DNA of 64,000 nt, from positions 82,671,255 through 82,735,254 of the forward strand of contig OZ010603.1 of NCBI GenBank assembly GCA_963932145.1, given 5' to 3'. The stretch is from Acanthosepion lycidas (Eukaryota; Mollusca; Cephalopoda; Sepiida; Sepiidae). The notes beneath the pieces are model-generated. The model searched no databases and was not told the origin of the DNA. It worked only from the letters and a program-made list of their open reading frames with translations. Positions 62,318 to 64,000 of the stretch are shown here, in pieces (position 1 is the stretch's first letter; each line of letters opens with the position of its first letter). The position numbers and the translations under genes were made by a program.

Positions 62318-63942
62318 TCATGGAAGAAGAGCAGCATGCAAATAACTGAGTCTCATCAGTCGGATTTCAGTGAAAAATTGTGTGGACATAAAGTGGGTGG
62401 TCACAGTTTATTTCTCTACTCTTTGCCATTCATATTTATATTTCCATTCTATAATTTAGCATTAGGACAGGCCATTAACTCATTTATAATCTGCCTAAAA
62501 ATATTTCATATCCAAATCCATGGAAGAAGAGCAGCATGCAAATAATTGAGCCTCATCAGTCGGATTTCAGTGAAAAATTGTGTGGACATAAAGTGGGTGA
62601 TCACAGTTTATTTCTCTACTCTTTGCCATTCATATTTATATTTCCATTCTTTAATTTAGCATTAGGACAGGCCATTAACTCATTTATAATCTGCCTAAAA
62701 ATATTTCATATCCAAATCCATGGAAGAAGAGCAGCATGCAAATAATTGAGTCTCATCAGTCGGATTTCAGTGAAAAATTGTGTGGACATAAAGTGGGTGA
62801 TCACAGTTTATTTCTCTACTCTTTGCCATTCATATTTATATTTCCATTTTTAATTTAGCATTAGGACAGGCCATTAACTCATTTATAATCTGCCTAAAAA
62901 TATTTCATATCCAAATTCATGGAAGAAGAGCAGCATGCAAATAATTGAGCCTCATCAGTCGGATTTCAGTGAAAAATTGTGTGGACATAAAGTGGGTGAT
63001 CACAGTTTATTTCTCTAGTCTTTGCCATTAATATTTATATTTCCATTCTTTAATTTAGCATGAGGACAGGCCATTAACTCATTTATAATCTGCATAAAAA
63101 TATTTCATATCCAAATCCATGGAAGAAGAGCAGCATGCAAATAATTGAGTCTCATCAGTCGGATTTCAGTGAAAAATTGTGTGGACATAAAGTGGGTGGT
63201 CACAGTTTATTTCTCTAATATTGCCATTCATATTTATATTTCCATTTTTAATTTAGCATTAGGACAGGCCATTAACTCATTTATAATCTGCCTAAAAATA
63301 TTTCATATCCAAATCCATGGAAGAAGAGCAGCATGCAAATAATTGAGTCTCATCAGTCGGATTTCAGTGAAAAATTGTGTGGACATAAAGTGGGTGATCA
63401 CAGTTTATTTCTCTACTCTTTGCCATTCATATTTATATTTCCATTCTTTAATTTAGCATTAGGACAGGCCATTAACTCATTTATAATATGCCTAAAAATA
63501 TTTCATATCCAAATTCATGGAAGAAGAGCAGCATGCAAATAATTGAGTCTCATCAGTCGGATTTCAGTGAAAAATTGTGTGGACATAAAGTGGGTGATCA
63601 CAGTTTATTTCTCCACTCTTTGCCATTCATATTTATATTTCCATTCTTTAATTTAGCATTAGGACAGGCCATTAACTCATTTATAATCTGCCTAAAAATA
63701 TTTCATATCCAAATTCATGGAAGAAGAGCAGCATGCAAATAATTGAGCCTCATCAGTCGGATTTCAGTGAAAAATTGAGTGGACATAAAGTGGGTGATCA
63801 CAGTTTATTTCTCTACTCTTTGCCATTAATATTTATATTTCCATTCTTTAATTTAGCATGAGGACAGGCCATTAACTCATTTATAATCTACCTAAAAATA
63901 TTTCATATCCAAATTCATGGAAGAAGAGCAGCATGCAAATAA
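62318..63942 (+). repeat. Right-hand diverged monomers
   Basis: Unit 62346 opens with AACTGAGTC and has GGTCAC. Units 62746 (199 bp, CATTTTTAA) and 63145 (198 bp, CTAATATTGCC) are types common at 9-33 kb. Units 62945 and 63743 have TTAATATTT with GCATGAGG, as do 3201 and 5600 near the left end. Unit 63743 also has TTGAGTGG and ATCTACC. The neighbourhood is more heterogeneous than the preceding 6 kb. Confidence 0.83.
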
Positions 63943-64000
63943 TTGAGTCTCATCAGTCGGATTTCAGTGAAAAATTGTGTGGACATAAAGTGGGTGATCA
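63943..64000 (+). repeat. Partial monomer cut by the window end
   Basis: The first 58 bases of monomer 321, standard through GTGATCA, show that the array continues beyond the window. Confidence 0.95.

Larger units (their letters stand above)
1..64000 (+). repeat. Tandem satellite array, ~200-bp monomer, 320 full copies plus a partial copy
   Basis: The same ~200-bp unit recurs head to tail across the entire window with no interruption. Starts of the TTGAGTCTCA-like motif fall at 1, 201, 401 and so on, and drift to 63943 through small indels. That is a net loss of 58 bp over 320 units. All units lie in the same orientation. No unrelated insertion, transposon, gene or simple repeat breaks the array, so every stretch without a gene here is satellite DNA. 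Alleles at about ten diagnostic monomer positions (6, 38, 55, 65, 80-81, 106, 141, 163, 173) define subfamilies that are arranged in blocks and higher-order repeats. This is typical of homogenised heterochromatic satellites in eukaryotes. A centromeric or pericentromeric location is inference. I do not recognise the family. Confidence 0.98.

Noticed and set aside
191-63742. Hundreds of 65- to 84-codon forward open frames, one per monomer
   Set aside because: They are the same satellite sequence read over and over. The frame changes between neighbours, many subfamilies carry stops or one-base deletions, the frame overlaps its neighbours by 10 bp, and there is no gene context. I do not call them CDS.
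1-64000. CRISPR array
   Set aside because: The unit is 200 bp, with no short repeat plus unique spacer structure. The whole unit is repeated.
1-64000. CENP-B box in the monomer
   Set aside because: I compared the TTCGnnnnAnnCGGG pattern on both strands with the only CpG region (positions 11-27). Even the CCTTCGG variants (201, 3601, 6000) match only the TTCG part.
1-64000. RNA polymerase III internal promoter or tRNA-derived SINE origin
   Set aside because: No B-box-like GGTTCGA motif, no poly-A tail and no target-site duplications are visible in the monomer.
1-64000. Transposable-element insertion or inverted segment inside the array
   Set aside because: Monomer starts can be followed without a gap from 1 to 63943, and every length change is explained by 1- to 5-bp indels in recognised units.

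Overview
The whole 64 kb window is one uninterrupted head-to-tail satellite DNA array on a single strand orientation. The basic unit is about 200 bp. Counting monomer starts (taken at the TTGAGTCTCA-like motif) gives 320 complete monomers from position 1 to 63942, plus the first 58 bases of monomer 321. The array runs off both ends. I see no protein-coding gene, tRNA, rRNA, CRISPR, transposon, microsatellite or inverted segment anywhere in it. The reference monomer used here is 801-1000, which is 200 bp with 65 G+C (32.5 % GC by hand count). Individual monomers range from 195 to 201 bp.

The array points to eukaryotic heterochromatin, probably centromeric or pericentromeric, read by long-read assembly. 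The reasons are the near-nucleosomal unit length, multi-kilobase homogenisation, higher-order repeats (HORs) and absence of genes. I do not recognise the satellite family and cannot name the species. No CENP-B box is visible. Each monomer does carry a perfect POU/Oct octamer (ATGCAAAT), the palindromes GTGATCAC, AAATATTT and GCATGC, and a single CpG. Most monomers also leave a 69-codon frame open, which I interpret as a by-product of homogenisation and not as a gene.

Layout. (1) 1-8997: an irregular leader, then a 2399-bp, 12-monomer HOR in two tandem copies and a partial third, with a nested 999-bp, 5-monomer duplication. (2) 8998-16780: the most heterogeneous zone, rich in 198/199-bp monomers, with short-range dimers and precursors of the next HOR. 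(3) 16781-30693: a 5586-bp, 28-monomer super-repeat present twice. It contains a 2796-bp, 14-monomer HOR, present once (minus one monomer) in the first copy and twice in the second. (4) 30354-32153: 400-bp dimers. (5) 32154-38546: a partial fourth HOR copy, 800-bp tetramers, and a 1.8-kb segment repeated 3797 bp downstream. (6) 38547-45146: very homogeneous dimers and trimers. (7) 45147-46747: a mosaic of monomer types from zone 3. (8) 46748-56145: a new set of variants (GATAAC, CTTTACC, C at monomer position 6) arranged in 800-1000-bp HORs. (9) 56146-62345: a 1200-bp hexamer and a 2000-bp-offset duplication. (10) 62346-64000: more diverged again, with monomer types that also occur near the left end.

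The most interesting structure is the nested history of unequal exchange, which can be read base by base: super-repeat offsets of 5586, 5786 and 8587 bp reconcile exactly as 5586 + 200 + 2796 + 5. The ends of the window share old alleles that the centre lacks, suggesting that the centre expanded inside an older array.
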